In this document: piece after piece, positions 25,290 to 34,635 of the stretch | Layout: every line of letters starts with the position of its first letter | How positions within the stretch are numbered: the first letter of the stretch is position 1 | From: Paenibacillus sp. JZ16 | Lineage (GTDB): Bacteria; Bacillota; Bacilli; Paenibacillales; Paenibacillaceae | NCBI RefSeq assembly: GCF_015326965.1 | Contig: NZ_CP017659.1 | Coordinates: forward strand, 6,833,001 to 6,897,000 | Direction of reading: 5' to 3' | Length of the DNA: 64,000 bases | The notes under the pieces: generated by a model | Told to the model about the DNA's origin: nothing | Databases searched by the model: none | Seen by the model: only the letters and a program-made list of their open reading frames with translations | Translations under genes and position numbers: made by a program

Positions 25290-27899
25290 ATGGCTGTGAG
25301 CAAAGGAACGGTGGAAGTAAAAGGACAAACAGCGTCGGAGTACATTCAGGGGCTGATTGACAAGGCGAATCGGGCCAAAGAAAAGTTTATGGAATTGAAT
25401 CAGGAGCAAGTCGACGGGATTGTACAGGCCATGGCCATGGCAGGTCTTGAGAAGCACATGCAGCTGGCGAAAATGGCGGTTGAGGAAACCGGACGCGGCG
25501 TGTACGAAGACAAGATCATCAAAAACCTGTTTGCCACAGAGTATATCCACAACAGCATTAAATACGACAAAACCGTGGGTATCATTGAAGACAACGCCTA
25601 TGACAGCTTTCAAAAAATAGCAGAACCGATCGGGATTATCATGGGGATAACACCGGTAACCAATCCGACCTCCACGACGATATTCAAGGCACTGATCTCC
25701 ATTAAAACAAGAAACCCGATCATCTTCGGATTCCATCCATCCGCGCAGGCCTGCAGCAAGGAAGCCGCACGGATACTGCGGGATGCTGCCGTGAAGCAAG
25801 GTGCTCCTGCCGATTGCATCCAGTGGATCGAAGCTCCTTCCATGGATAAAACCAATGCGCTGATGAATCATCCTGACGTTGCCTGCATTCTGGCTACAGG
25901 CGGTTCGGCGATGGTCAAAGCGGCATACAGCTGCGGCAAGCCTGCCCTGGGCGTTGGACCAGGAAACGTGCCTTGCTTTATTGAGAAGAGCGCGGATTTG
26001 GATCAGGCAGTGAACGATTTGATTTTGTCCAAAACCTTTGATAACGGCATGATCTGCGCTTCCGAGCAGGCTGTCATTATCGAGGAGCCTATATATCATA
26101 CAGTGAAGAAAAAAATGATTGCCAGCGGCTGTTATTTTGTCAACAAGGAAGAGCTGGCGAAACTGACTGCGCATGCGATGGTATCGGATAAATGTGCGGT
26201 AAATCCTACTATCGTCGGACAGCCGGCAGCTAAGATAGCCGAGGCTTGCGGATTCGAGGTACCTGAAAGCACCAAGATCCTGGTCGCCGAGCTGGAGGGA
26301 GTCGGACCTGCCTACCCGTTGTCTGCCGAGAAGCTTAGCCCGGTGCTGGCCTGCTATAAAGTGAAAGATGCGGAAGAGGGCATCACGCGCGCTGAAGAGA
26401 TGGTTGCTTTTGGCGGCATGGGCCACTCGTCGGTAATCCATTCGCACAATGAGGACATCATCATGAAATTCTCGGATCGGATGAAAACCTGCCGTATCCT
26501 GGTGAATCAGCCATCTTCGCAAGGCGGTATCGGCGATATCTACAACACGAATCTGCCATCGCTGACGCTGGGCTGCGGTTCGTATGGACGTAATTCCACT
26601 TCGTCGAACGTGACGGCTGTCAATTTAATCAACGTGAAAAGGGTGAACCGCAGAACCGTGAATATGCAGTGGTTTAAAGTGCCGGACAAAATTTACTTTG
26701 AAAAAGGTTCGACGCAGTATCTTGCGAAAATGCCGGAAATCACCCGTGTCGCTATCGTTACCGACCCCATGATGGTGAAGCTGGGTTATGTGGAGCGGGT
26801 AGAGCACTATCTGCGTCAGCGCAGAGTGCCGGTAGCCATCGAAGTCTTCTCGGAGGTTGAGCCGGATCCTTCGACAACGACCGTAGAACGCGGAACGGAA
26901 ATGCTTGCAAGATTCCAGCCGGACTGCATCATCGCCCTCGGCGGCGGATCGCCAATGGATGCAGCGAAAGCCATGTGGCTGTTCTATGAATATCCGGATA
27001 CGGATTTTAACAATCTGAAGCAAAAATTCATGGATATCCGCAAGCGGGTCTATAAATATCCGAAGCTAGGACGGAAAGCGAAGTTCGTTGCCATTCCAAC
27101 AACGTCGGGAACGGGCTCGGAAGTAACTTCGTTTGCCGTGATCACGGACAAAGGGCTGGGGAATACCAAGTACCCGCTGGCTGATTATGAGCTGACACCG
27201 GATGTGGCGATTATCGATCCGGAATTCGTTTACACGCTGCCTAAAACGGCGGTAGCCGATACCGGCATGGACGTTCTGACACATGCAATTGAAGCCTACG
27301 TATCGGTGATGGCCAGCGATTATACGGATGGGCTTGCCATCAAGGCCATACAGCTGGTGTTCCAGTATCTTGAGCAGTCGGCGCTTACCGGCGACAAACT
27401 TGCCCGCGAAAAAATGCATAATGCTTCGACGCTTGCCGGCATGGCTTTTGCGAATGCGTTCCTTGGCATCAACCACAGTCTTGCGCATAAGTGGGGCGGA
27501 CAGTATCATACGGCACACGGACGCACCAATGCGATCCTGATGCCTCACGTCATCCGTTACAACGCGAAGAAGCCAACGAAATTCGCTGCATGGCCTAAAT
27601 ACACCCACTTTGTGGCTGATGAGAGATATGCTGAAATCGCGCGGATTCTCGGACTGCCGGCAAGAACGACGGAAGAGGGCGTGAATAGTCTGATTGGCGC
27701 AATCCGGGAGCTGAACAGCAAGCTCGGGATCGAGGAATCGTTCCAGCAGCTTGGCATCGACCCTAAAGATTTCGAGAAAAATGTTGAGCATTTGGCGGAC
27801 CGGGCTTTTGAAGACCAGTGTACAACGAGCAATCCGAAGCTGCCGCTGGTAACGGAGCTCGCAGAAGTTTACCGCAACGCATTTTACGGCCGGTTCTAG
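25290..27899 (+). CDS. adhE: bifunctional aldehyde/alcohol dehydrogenase
   Basis: An 869-residue fusion. Residues 1-440 form the acetylating aldehyde dehydrogenase with the catalytic Cys in NGMICASEQ and the GVGPGNVP loop. Residues 455-869 form the iron-type alcohol dehydrogenase with [13 protein letters not shown], and the metal-binding set [32 protein letters not shown]. It converts acetyl-CoA to ethanol and regenerates NAD+ during fermentation, using the acetyl-CoA made by PflB. The frame starts upstream at 25266, but the ATG at 25290 has GGGAGG at 8 nt. Confidence 0.96.
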   Translation: MAVSKGTVEVKGQTASEYIQGLIDKANRAKEKFMELNQEQVDGIVQAMAMAGLEKHMQLAKMAVEETGRGVYEDKIIKNLFATEYIHNSIKYDKTVGIIEDNAYDSFQKIAEPIGIIMGITPVTNPTSTTIFKALISIKTRNPIIFGFHPSAQACSKEAARILRDAAVKQGAPADCIQWIEAPSMDKTNALMNHPDVACILATGGSAMVKAAYSCGKPALGVGPGNVPCFIEKSADLDQAVNDLILSKTFDNGMICASEQAVIIEEPIYHTVKKKMIASGCYFVNKEELAKLTAHAMVSDKCAVNPTIVGQPAAKIAEACGFEVPESTKILVAELEGVGPAYPLSAEKLSPVLACYKVKDAEEGITRAEEMVAFGGMGHSSVIHSHNEDIIMKFSDRMKTCRILVNQPSSQGGIGDIYNTNLPSLTLGCGSYGRNSTSSNVTAVNLINVKRVNRRTVNMQWFKVPDKIYFEKGSTQYLAKMPEITRVAIVTDPMMVKLGYVERVEHYLRQRRVPVAIEVFSEVEPDPSTTTVERGTEMLARFQPDCIIALGGGSPMDAAKAMWLFYEYPDTDFNNLKQKFMDIRKRVYKYPKLGRKAKFVAIPTTSGTGSEVTSFAVITDKGLGNTKYPLADYELTPDVAIIDPEFVYTLPKTAVADTGMDVLTHAIEAYVSVMASDYTDGLAIKAIQLVFQYLEQSALTGDKLAREKMHNASTLAGMAFANAFLGINHSLAHKWGGQYHTAHGRTNAILMPHVIRYNAKKPTKFAAWPKYTHFVADERYAEIARILGLPARTTEEGVNSLIGAIRELNSKLGIEESFQQLGIDPKDFEKNVEHLADRAFEDQCTTSNPKLPLVTELAEVYRNAFYGRF

Positions 27900-27973
27900 A
27901 CAGGATAGACTCTAAACGCTGATCGTGAAGATCCATGAAGATTTTGAGGTAAGGCATGCAAAACTAGACTCAG

Positions 27974-27989
27974 AGTGATAAAAGTCACG
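27974..27989 (+). promoter_or_regulatory. upstream Fnr-like box of pflB
   Basis: AGTGA-TAAAAG-TCACG, 30 bp centre-to-centre upstream of the main box. The half-sites keep GTGA/TCAC. Confidence 0.45.
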
Positions 27990-28003
27990 GGAAAAGATAA
28001 GTT

Positions 28004-28046
28004 TGTGATTATTATCACAGATGCAGGAGATCAACAGGACTACAAT
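28004..28046 (+). promoter_or_regulatory. pflB promoter with Fnr-type box
   Basis: TGTGA-TTATTA-TCACA (28004-28019) and TACAAT at 28041-28046. A start near 28053 puts the box centre at -41.5. Confidence 0.85.
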
Positions 28047-28052
28047 AAAGAT

Positions 28053-28217
28053 GTAGAAGGAAGCTGAATCTCAGATCTTTGATATAGAAGCTTGAAGGCA
28101 CAAGGCGGGGTAGTGGCACCATTGATCGTGAAAATAATCACATTAAAGATCTGGGATAGATCAAGGTGTGGCCCCGCCTGTCCTTGCAAGCCCCAGCAAA
28201 TCTAGGAGGGATTCAAT
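28053..28217 (+). ncRNA. structured 165-nt leader of pflB, candidate cis-acting RNA
   Basis: Two long-range pairings cross each other. Helix A: CAGATCTTT (28072-28080) with AAAGATCTG (28145-28153). Helix B: AGGCGGGG (28103-28110) with CCCCGCCT (28172-28179), extended inward by CACC/GGTG (28117-28120, 28165-28168) and TTGATC/GATCAA (28122-28127, 28159-28164). They cannot form together except as a pseudoknot. There is no U-run after helix B, so it is not a terminator. An Fnr-like box (28127-28142) lies in the apical part of helix B. The AGGAGGG ribosome binding site near 28205 is outside both helices. Confidence 0.5.
28127..28142 (+). promoter_or_regulatory. Fnr-like box inside the pflB leader
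   Basis: CGTGA-AAATAA-TCACA. No -10 hexamer lies 30 bp downstream of it, so it is unlikely to drive a promoter by the class II rule. It could be a roadblock, a looping partner or chance. Confidence 0.35.
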
Positions 28218-30464
28218 ATGTCGGTGATTGAAAAAGAAGCAGGCTGGAAAGGTTTTAAATCAGGTAAATGGACCAAGCGGATTGACGTTAATGATTTTAT
28301 TGCTGAGAACATTACTCCCTATTATGGCTCTGATGAATTTTTGGCTGGACCCACGGATAACACCAAAGCGCTGTGGGATATCGTATCGGATTTAACCAAG
28401 AAGGAAAGGGAGAATGGCGGGGTTCTGGATGTGGATGTCCATACACCATCAACCATCACCTCCCATCAACCCGGCTATTTGGATAAGGATAAGGAACAGA
28501 TTGTCGGCGTTCAGACCGACGAGCCGTTCAAACGCTCCATCCAGCCTTTCGGCGGAATCCGGATGATGATTGATGCGTGCAACGCATACGGCTTTGAAAT
28601 GCCGCAGGCGGTTGTGGACATCTTTAACGGCATACGCAAAACGCATAACCAAGGTGTGTTTGATGCCTATACTCCTGAGATGAGAGCAGCGCGCAAGGCC
28701 GGGATTATTACGGGTCTTCCCGATGCGTACGGCCGTGGACGTATCATCGGTGACTATCGCAGAGTATCGTTATACGGCGTGGACGCGCTGATCCAGGACA
28801 AATTGAGAGAACTCGCCGAGCTTGAAGTGGATGCGATGGATGAGCCGGTCATCCGTTTGCGGGAAGAATTGTCTGAACAAATGCGGGCGCTCAAGGAACT
28901 GAAGGAAATGGCGGCTATGCATGGTTATGACATCTCCAAACCTGCGAATACGGCGAAGGAAGCATTCCAGTGGCTGTATTTCGGTTACTTGGCCGCTATC
29001 AAGGAGCAGAATGGCGCTGCGATGTCGCTTGGCCGGGTATCTTCTTTCCTTGATATTTATATTCAACGGGATCTGGCTGAAGACAAGCTGACGGAAGAAA
29101 CAGCCCAGGAACTGGTCGACCATTTCGTAATGAAACTTCGGATTGTGAAATTCCTGCGTACGCCGGATTATAACGAGCTGTTCAGCGGGGATCCGACGTG
29201 GGTGACGGAATCCATTGGGGGCATGTCGGTAAACGGTGAGACGAGAGTGACCAAGAACAGCTTCCGTTTCCTGCACACCCTGTACAATTTGGGGCCTGCT
29301 CCGGAACCGAACTTGACGGTGCTATGGTCGGAGAAGCTGCCGGAAGCCTTCAAAAAATATTGTTCGAAAGTTTCGATCGAAACCAGCTCGATTCAATACG
29401 AGAACGATGATCTTATGCGCCCGATCTACGGAGACGATTACGGCATCGCCTGCTGCGTATCCGCAATGCGCATCGGAAAGCAGATGCAGTTCTTCGGAGC
29501 CAGAGCAAACCTCGCCAAAGCGCTGCTCTATGCGATTAACGGCGGTAGAGATGAGAAATCCGGCGCCCAGGTTGGACCGGAATATCCGGCCATCACCGCG
29601 GAAGTTCTGAGTTATGATGAGGTCATGAAGCGGTTCAAGGCGATGATGGAATGGCTTGCGAAGCTCTACATGAATACGCTCAATGTGATCCATTACATGC
29701 ATGACAAATACAGCTATGAACGGATCGAGATGGCGCTTCACGACCGGGATATCCTGCGCACGATGGCATGCGGCATTGCAGGCCTGTCCGTAGCAGCGGA
29801 TTCACTGAGCGCGATTAAATATGCGAAGGTGAAGCCGGTACGCAACGAGCAAGGGATTGCGGTGGATTTTGAAATCGAGGGCGAGTTCCCTTGCTATGGC
29901 AATAATGATGATCGCGTGGATAGCATCGCTGTTGAGCTGGTCGAGGCCTTCATGAGCATGATTCGCAAGCAAAAGGCATACCGTGATGCCATGCCAACGC
30001 AATCGGTGCTCACGATTACGTCGAACGTTGTATACGGCAAGAAGACAGGAACCACGCCGGATGGACGTAAGGCAGGCGAGCCGTTTGCGCCGGGCGCGAA
30101 TCCAATGCACGGACGCGATAAGAAGGGAGCTCTCGCTTCGCTGACCTCCGTGGCCAAGCTGCCATACGAGGACAGTCTCGACGGCATCTCGAATACGTTC
30201 TCGATCGTACCGAAAGCTCTTGGCAAGGAAAGTGATATCCGTGTGAACAACCTGGTTGCGATGCTGGACGGTTACTTTGGCAGCAAAGCGCACCATCTGA
30301 ACGTCAACGTATTTGACCGGGAGCAGCTGATGGATGCGATGGAGCATCCGGAGAATTATCCGCAGTTGACGATCCGGGTATCCGGTTATGCGGTCAACTT
30401 CGTCAAACTGACGCGCGAACAGCAGCTTGACGTTATCAACCGTACGTTCCACGGATCGATGTAA
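28218..30464 (+). CDS. pflB: formate C-acetyltransferase (pyruvate formate-lyase)
   Basis: A 748-residue glycyl-radical enzyme. The adjacent catalytic cysteines are in [12 protein letters not shown] (about residue 413), and the radical Gly is in RVSGYAVNF close to the C-terminus (about residue 723). It splits pyruvate with CoA into acetyl-CoA and formate without oxygen. Its activase PflA is the next gene; AdhE upstream uses the acetyl-CoA. The promoter has Fnr-type boxes and a long leader. ATG at 28218 after AGGAGGG. Confidence 0.97.
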   Translation: MSVIEKEAGWKGFKSGKWTKRIDVNDFIAENITPYYGSDEFLAGPTDNTKALWDIVSDLTKKERENGGVLDVDVHTPSTITSHQPGYLDKDKEQIVGVQTDEPFKRSIQPFGGIRMMIDACNAYGFEMPQAVVDIFNGIRKTHNQGVFDAYTPEMRAARKAGIITGLPDAYGRGRIIGDYRRVSLYGVDALIQDKLRELAELEVDAMDEPVIRLREELSEQMRALKELKEMAAMHGYDISKPANTAKEAFQWLYFGYLAAIKEQNGAAMSLGRVSSFLDIYIQRDLAEDKLTEETAQELVDHFVMKLRIVKFLRTPDYNELFSGDPTWVTESIGGMSVNGETRVTKNSFRFLHTLYNLGPAPEPNLTVLWSEKLPEAFKKYCSKVSIETSSIQYENDDLMRPIYGDDYGIACCVSAMRIGKQMQFFGARANLAKALLYAINGGRDEKSGAQVGPEYPAITAEVLSYDEVMKRFKAMMEWLAKLYMNTLNVIHYMHDKYSYERIEMALHDRDILRTMACGIAGLSVAADSLSAIKYAKVKPVRNEQGIAVDFEIEGEFPCYGNNDDRVDSIAVELVEAFMSMIRKQKAYRDAMPTQSVLTITSNVVYGKKTGTTPDGRKAGEPFAPGANPMHGRDKKGALASLTSVAKLPYEDSLDGISNTFSIVPKALGKESDIRVNNLVAMLDGYFGSKAHHLNVNVFDREQLMDAMEHPENYPQLTIRVSGYAVNFVKLTREQQLDVINRTFHGSM

Positions 30465-30507
30465 GGATGGAAGACTACCATAGCGGATACGGAAAGGATG
30501 ACGCACC

Positions 30508-31248
30508 ATGCTAAAAGGTCATGTACACTCCATAGAAACGTTCGGAACGGTGGACGGTCCGGGTATCCGCTTTGTGCTCTTCATGCAGGGCTGCCTCTTG
30601 AAGTGTCAATACTGCCATAATCCGGATACCTGGGGACTGCATGAAGGACGCGAGATGACGGTAGATGACGTATTGGCAGAGATTGAGCCTTATCTGAGCT
30701 ACTACCGTTCATCGGGGGGCGGGTTAACGGTCTCCGGCGGTGAGCCGACATTGCAGTATCCTTTTGTCACGGAGCTGTTCAAGGAAGTGAAGCGACGCTG
30801 GAATTTGCATACGACGCTGGACAGCAACGGCTATAATGAACCGGAGAAAATATCGGAATTGCTGGAGCATACCGACTTGGTGCTGCTGGATCTGAAGCAT
30901 ATCAACGACGAGAAGCATATCAAGCTCACCGGGAAGTCCAATGAACGGACGTTGAAGACCGCCCGCTGGCTGTCCGAACATGGTCGGAACATGTGGGTCC
31001 GGCACGTATATGTGCCGGGCATCCATGATAGCGAAGAAGACTTGATTGAGTTAGGTCAATTTATTCGGACGCTGCACGGCGTCGAGAAATTCGAAATTTT
31101 GCCATATCATCAGATGGGCGTGTATAAATGGAAGGAACTCGGCATGGCTTATCCATTAGAGGGCGTTCCTTCACCATCCGAAGAGGAAGTGGCACGCGCT
31201 TACCGGTTGATTGGCGAAATACCCGAGAATATAGAGACTGTCCAGTAA
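30508..31248 (+). CDS. pflA: pyruvate formate-lyase-activating enzyme
   Basis: A 246-residue radical-SAM protein with the C29-x3-C33-x2-C36 cluster motif (CLLKCQYC), the GGG(L)TVSGGEP SAM-binding stretch and the [12 protein letters not shown] start typical of glycyl-radical activases. It installs the glycyl radical in PflB. It lies 43 bp after pflB in the same operon, and a strong terminator follows. Confidence 0.97.
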   Translation: MLKGHVHSIETFGTVDGPGIRFVLFMQGCLLKCQYCHNPDTWGLHEGREMTVDDVLAEIEPYLSYYRSSGGGLTVSGGEPTLQYPFVTELFKEVKRRWNLHTTLDSNGYNEPEKISELLEHTDLVLLDLKHINDEKHIKLTGKSNERTLKTARWLSEHGRNMWVRHVYVPGIHDSEEDLIELGQFIRTLHGVEKFEILPYHQMGVYKWKELGMAYPLEGVPSPSEEEVARAYRLIGEIPENIETVQ

Positions 31249-31293
31249 TGATTTCAGCTGCATAATACTAAACATAATATGTTATGATTAATG

Positions 31294-31333
31294 ACAATAA
31301 CCTTTCCTAATAATGGAAGGGTTATTGTTTTTT
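31294..31333 (+). terminator. terminator of pflBA
   Basis: CAATAACCTTTCC pairs with GGAAGGGTTATTG (one G-U), followed by a run of T's. Confidence 0.9.
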
Positions 31334-31382
31334 TGTAGAGGATTTTATCCCTTGGATAGAAAAATGTCGACCTATCGAAATA

Positions 31383-31401
31383 TGCAATCGCTTTCTATAA
31401 T
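31383..31401 (+). promoter_or_regulatory. possible CcpA cre site overlapping a -10 hexamer
   Basis: TGCAATCGCTTTCT (31383-31396) fits the cre pattern TGWAANCGNTNWCW at 13 of 14 positions and abuts TATAAT (31396-31401). Binding there would block transcription of the sugar ABC operon when preferred carbon is present. No convincing -35 is seen. Confidence 0.5.
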
Positions 31402-31457
31402 GAAGATGTAAGGAAAGTGCCTATCAAATATACAAACACTTCGGGAGGGTCAAGACA

Positions 31458-32816
31458 ATGAAGAAAAAGGGTCTGGCATTATTAATGTCGCTTCTGTTCG
31501 TCTCATCCACGCTTTTGTCTGCGTGCGGCGGCGGTGACAAGGCAGCAGAGAAGCCGTCAGGTGGTTCGGAAGAAACGGTAAGCAATGAGCCGTTTGAAAT
31601 CACCATCCGCCATACGCAAGTAGGTGAATCCAAGAAGTTCCGTCTCGCATTGCTGAACGATGTGGTCAGTAAGACCGAAGAGGCGGTGCCCGGACTGAAA
31701 ATCAAGCTGGACGCTGTAGACTCTGAAGTGAACCGTAAAGAGAAGCTGAGAGGCGAGATGGCAGCCGGTAAGCCGCCGGAAGTGTTCGATGTGTTCGGCA
31801 GCCCCGATGCAGGCGTATATTCCAAAGAAGGCTTGATGCTCGATTTGACTCCGATTTTGGATGAGCTGGGCATTAAAGACAAATTTACGACGCTAGACCC
31901 GTTCACACATGATGGCAAGATCTACGGATTGCCGATTGGCGGTTCCATCGAAGGTATTTTCTATAACAAGGACTACTTCACGCAAAAAGGGCTGAGCGTT
32001 CCAAAAACATTGGCTGAATTAGAGCAAATTGCCGAAACCATCAAAGCCGACGGCAAGATTCCGTTCGCGCAATCCTCCAAGGATGCTTGGATTCCGCTCA
32101 TGACCACGAATAACTTGTGGAGCTATTACGCGGGGCCAGAGGTTACTTACGGCTTCAAGACCGGAGAAACGAAATGGACGGATCCGAAAGTCGTTGAAGG
32201 TGTGAAGAAGCACCAAGAATGGGTTGAGAAAGGGTACTTCAAAAAAGGCGAGCTCGGATTCGAATATGCGGACATGAGAAACCAAATGATTACCGGCGAA
32301 GCCATCATGATGATGGACGGATCGTGGGCGAACTCCGTATTTAGAGATCCGGCTCAAGCGGGTGACATGGTAGGCAAGGTCGGATACTTCAACCTGCCTC
32401 CGGTTAATGAAGGCGACCCAGTCATTGTCATGCAGGACGCAAACAACGGATATGGATTTTCGGCAGCGGTTGCGGAAGATCCTCGTAAACTTCAGGCGGT
32501 TAAAGAGTTCATCAAAAATATGTGGACAGATGAAATGCAGCTTCGCGGACTGAAAGAAGACGGTGTACTGCCGGCGATGAAGATGGATCTGGCCACCATG
32601 AACTCCACTTCGGACGACCCGCTTATGCAAGACATTTTCAAAGGCGTAAGTGAGATCAACAAATCCTTCCCTGCCTTTGATGCACTTGTTCAAGCAGACG
32701 TGAACACCGCACTGAGCATGGGAATTCAGCAAGTCATCGGCGGCGAGCTTGATGCCGAGAAGATGCTCGAGAATGTGCAGGCAGCGCAAGAAGCGGCCAA
32801 TGCTTCAGAGGAATAA
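31458..32816 (+). CDS. ABC transporter sugar-binding lipoprotein
   Basis: A 452-residue solute-binding protein of the family 1 (MalE-like) fold. A lipoprotein signal peptide with lipobox LSAC (Cys22) is followed by a Gly/Ser/Glu linker and the mature domain (KLRGEMAAGKPPEVFDVFGSPDAG, MMMDGSWANSVF). It delivers an oligosaccharide to the two permeases downstream. A cytosolic GH3 beta-N-acetylhexosaminidase at the end of the cluster suggests N-acetylglucosamine-containing oligosaccharides (chitobiose, wall fragments). No ATPase gene is present; a shared MsmK-type ATPase elsewhere is likely. Confidence 0.88.
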   Translation: MKKKGLALLMSLLFVSSTLLSACGGGDKAAEKPSGGSEETVSNEPFEITIRHTQVGESKKFRLALLNDVVSKTEEAVPGLKIKLDAVDSEVNRKEKLRGEMAAGKPPEVFDVFGSPDAGVYSKEGLMLDLTPILDELGIKDKFTTLDPFTHDGKIYGLPIGGSIEGIFYNKDYFTQKGLSVPKTLAELEQIAETIKADGKIPFAQSSKDAWIPLMTTNNLWSYYAGPEVTYGFKTGETKWTDPKVVEGVKKHQEWVEKGYFKKGELGFEYADMRNQMITGEAIMMMDGSWANSVFRDPAQAGDMVGKVGYFNLPPVNEGDPVIVMQDANNGYGFSAAVAEDPRKLQAVKEFIKNMWTDEMQLRGLKEDGVLPAMKMDLATMNSTSDDPLMQDIFKGVSEINKSFPAFDALVQADVNTALSMGIQQVIGGELDAEKMLENVQAAQEAANASEE

Positions 32817-32832
32817 CTACAATCCTAGACGG

Positions 32833-32869
32833 AAGGGCACCACCCGCTGCGGTACTTGGGGGTGCCCTT
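32833..32869 (+). terminator. intra-operon attenuator hairpin
   Basis: AAGGGCACC (32833-32841) pairs with GGTGCCCTT (32861-32869), extended inside by ACCC/GGGT-like pairs. There is no long U-run. Such hairpins after the binding-protein gene let it be made in excess over the permeases. Confidence 0.55.
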
Positions 32870-32907
32870 TCGCCTAAACAACATCAGACATAAATACGGA
32901 GGTTACC

Positions 32908-33792
32908 ATGAACAAAGCGCTGAGAAATCCTCTGATTTACATCGTTTTTGTGCTGCCGGCATTCTTGCTGTTTCTGGCTTTTTTCATATACCCGATCTTT
33001 ACTGCATTTGACAACAGCTTTACGAGCTGGAACGGCATCTCCAAAGATGTGAAGTATATTGGGTTCGATAACTATGTAACAGCCTTGAATGACGATGCTT
33101 TTTGGAAAGCTGTCAGGAACAACGTTTATTTCATTCTCTTTTCCTGTTTGATCCAGGTTCCGACGATCATAATCTTTTCCCTGTTAATCGCAAACGTGAA
33201 GCGTTTGAAGGGGCTTTATAAAACGGCGGTTTTCGCGCCGTCCATCATGTCGACGGCTGTCATCGGCATTTTATGGGGATTCATTTACAATCCGGACTTT
33301 GGTCTGATGAATGAGATTTTAGGGCTGGTTGGCATTGAACCCATCTATTGGTTATCGGATCGCAAATGGGCCATGATTGCCATCCTGATCACAAACGCGT
33401 GGCAATGGACCGGCTTTTACATCGTGATGGTGCTTGCCGCAATTTTATCCATACCGAAGGAGCTTGATGAGGCTGCGGCAATCGATGGAGCGACAGGCGT
33501 CCAAAGAGCAACCAAAATCACGCTTCCCTTAATTATGCCAATTATCTCTGTTGTGATCATGCTGTCGATCGCGGGAGCCATGAAAGCGGCGGACATTATT
33601 CTGGTTATGACCAAGGGTGGGCCGGCCGGCTCAACCGACGTTATGGCGACATATATGATTCGATATGCAATTACGAGCTTCAAGCATGGCTTTGGCAATT
33701 CGATCGCCGTGCTGATCTTCCTCTTTACGATTATTGTAACGGTGCTCTACCAGGTGCTGGTCGCAAGACGCAACGAAAGGATTGAATACTGA
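32908..33792 (+). CDS. ABC sugar permease, MalF/UgpA type
   Basis: A 294-residue permease with six helices starting LIYIVFVLPAFLLFLAFFIYPIF and the EAA loop in IPKELDEAAAIDGATGVQRATKITLPLI, which docks the ATPase. Its stop overlaps the start of the next permease gene by one base, so the pair is translationally coupled. Confidence 0.9.
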   Translation: MNKALRNPLIYIVFVLPAFLLFLAFFIYPIFTAFDNSFTSWNGISKDVKYIGFDNYVTALNDDAFWKAVRNNVYFILFSCLIQVPTIIIFSLLIANVKRLKGLYKTAVFAPSIMSTAVIGILWGFIYNPDFGLMNEILGLVGIEPIYWLSDRKWAMIAILITNAWQWTGFYIVMVLAAILSIPKELDEAAAIDGATGVQRATKITLPLIMPIISVVIMLSIAGAMKAADIILVMTKGGPAGSTDVMATYMIRYAITSFKHGFGNSIAVLIFLFTIIVTVLYQVLVARRNERIEY

Positions 33793-34619
33793 TGAGAGCA
33801 ATAAAGAAACTGATCCCGCACATTTTTCTGATGGCCTACTTGCTCGTCATACTATATCCATTCCTGTTCGTCCTGTTCTCTTCCGTGAAGGTGGATAACC
33901 AGTCCATTGCTACGAACCCATTTGGTTTGCCAAGCACGTTGGTATTTGATAACTATGTGAACGCATGGGTGAGCGCCAAAATTAGCACGTATTTCTGGAA
34001 CAGCTTATACATCGGCGTGCTGTCAGCCTGCTTGTCGATTCTATTTGCGGCGATGCTGGCTTTTGCCGTGACGCGGATGAGATACAACCGGATCAGCGCG
34101 ATTGTCTTTCAATGTATTTTGATAGGTATGCTGATTCCAAATAACTCTCTCATGCTGCCGATATATGGCATGATGAGGCAGTTGGATATTTTGAACACGC
34201 ATATGGCCCTGATTCTGCCGTATGTTGCCAATGCCATCCCGTTCTCGGTTATTATACTGGCTGCCTTCATGCGGTCGCTGCCCGGTGAAATCGAAGAAGC
34301 CGCGGTTATTGATGGATTGAGGTCCGGAGGGTTGTTTGCTAGAATTATCTTACCTCTGACCGTACCGGCCATCGTTACCGTATTTATCATCAACTTCCTG
34401 GGTAACTGGAACGAATTCTTGCTTGCTAACTATTTCCTATCGAATGATGAACTGAGAACGCTGCCTGTCGGAATGGTCGGATTCAGGGACGCCTACAATA
34501 TGAACTACGCACAGATGTCCGCGGGTATCGTATTCAGCGTGCTGCCGGTCCTTATCATTTATGCCGTGCTGCAAGAGAAGATCATTGAAGGCGTTACCGC
34601 AGGAAGCGTCAAGGGGTAA
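33792..34619 (+). CDS. ABC sugar permease, MalG/UgpE type
   Basis: A 275-residue permease with six helices; the EAA loop reads MRSLPGEIEEAAVIDGLRSGGLFARIILPLT. It pairs with the preceding permease to form the membrane channel. A short gap of 16 bp leads to the sensor kinase gene, so transporter and regulator form one operon. Confidence 0.9.
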   Translation: MRAIKKLIPHIFLMAYLLVILYPFLFVLFSSVKVDNQSIATNPFGLPSTLVFDNYVNAWVSAKISTYFWNSLYIGVLSACLSILFAAMLAFAVTRMRYNRISAIVFQCILIGMLIPNNSLMLPIYGMMRQLDILNTHMALILPYVANAIPFSVIILAAFMRSLPGEIEEAAVIDGLRSGGLFARIILPLTVPAIVTVFIINFLGNWNEFLLANYFLSNDELRTLPVGMVGFRDAYNMNYAQMSAGIVFSVLPVLIIYAVLQEKIIEGVTAGSVKG

Positions 34620-34635
34620 TACCAGGAGCAGGAGC

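Noticed and set aside
25128..26522. A 464-residue minus-strand frame over adhE and its promoter
   Set aside because: Antisense shadow that would run through the Fnr boxes; Cys/His/Arg-rich composition is not protein-like.
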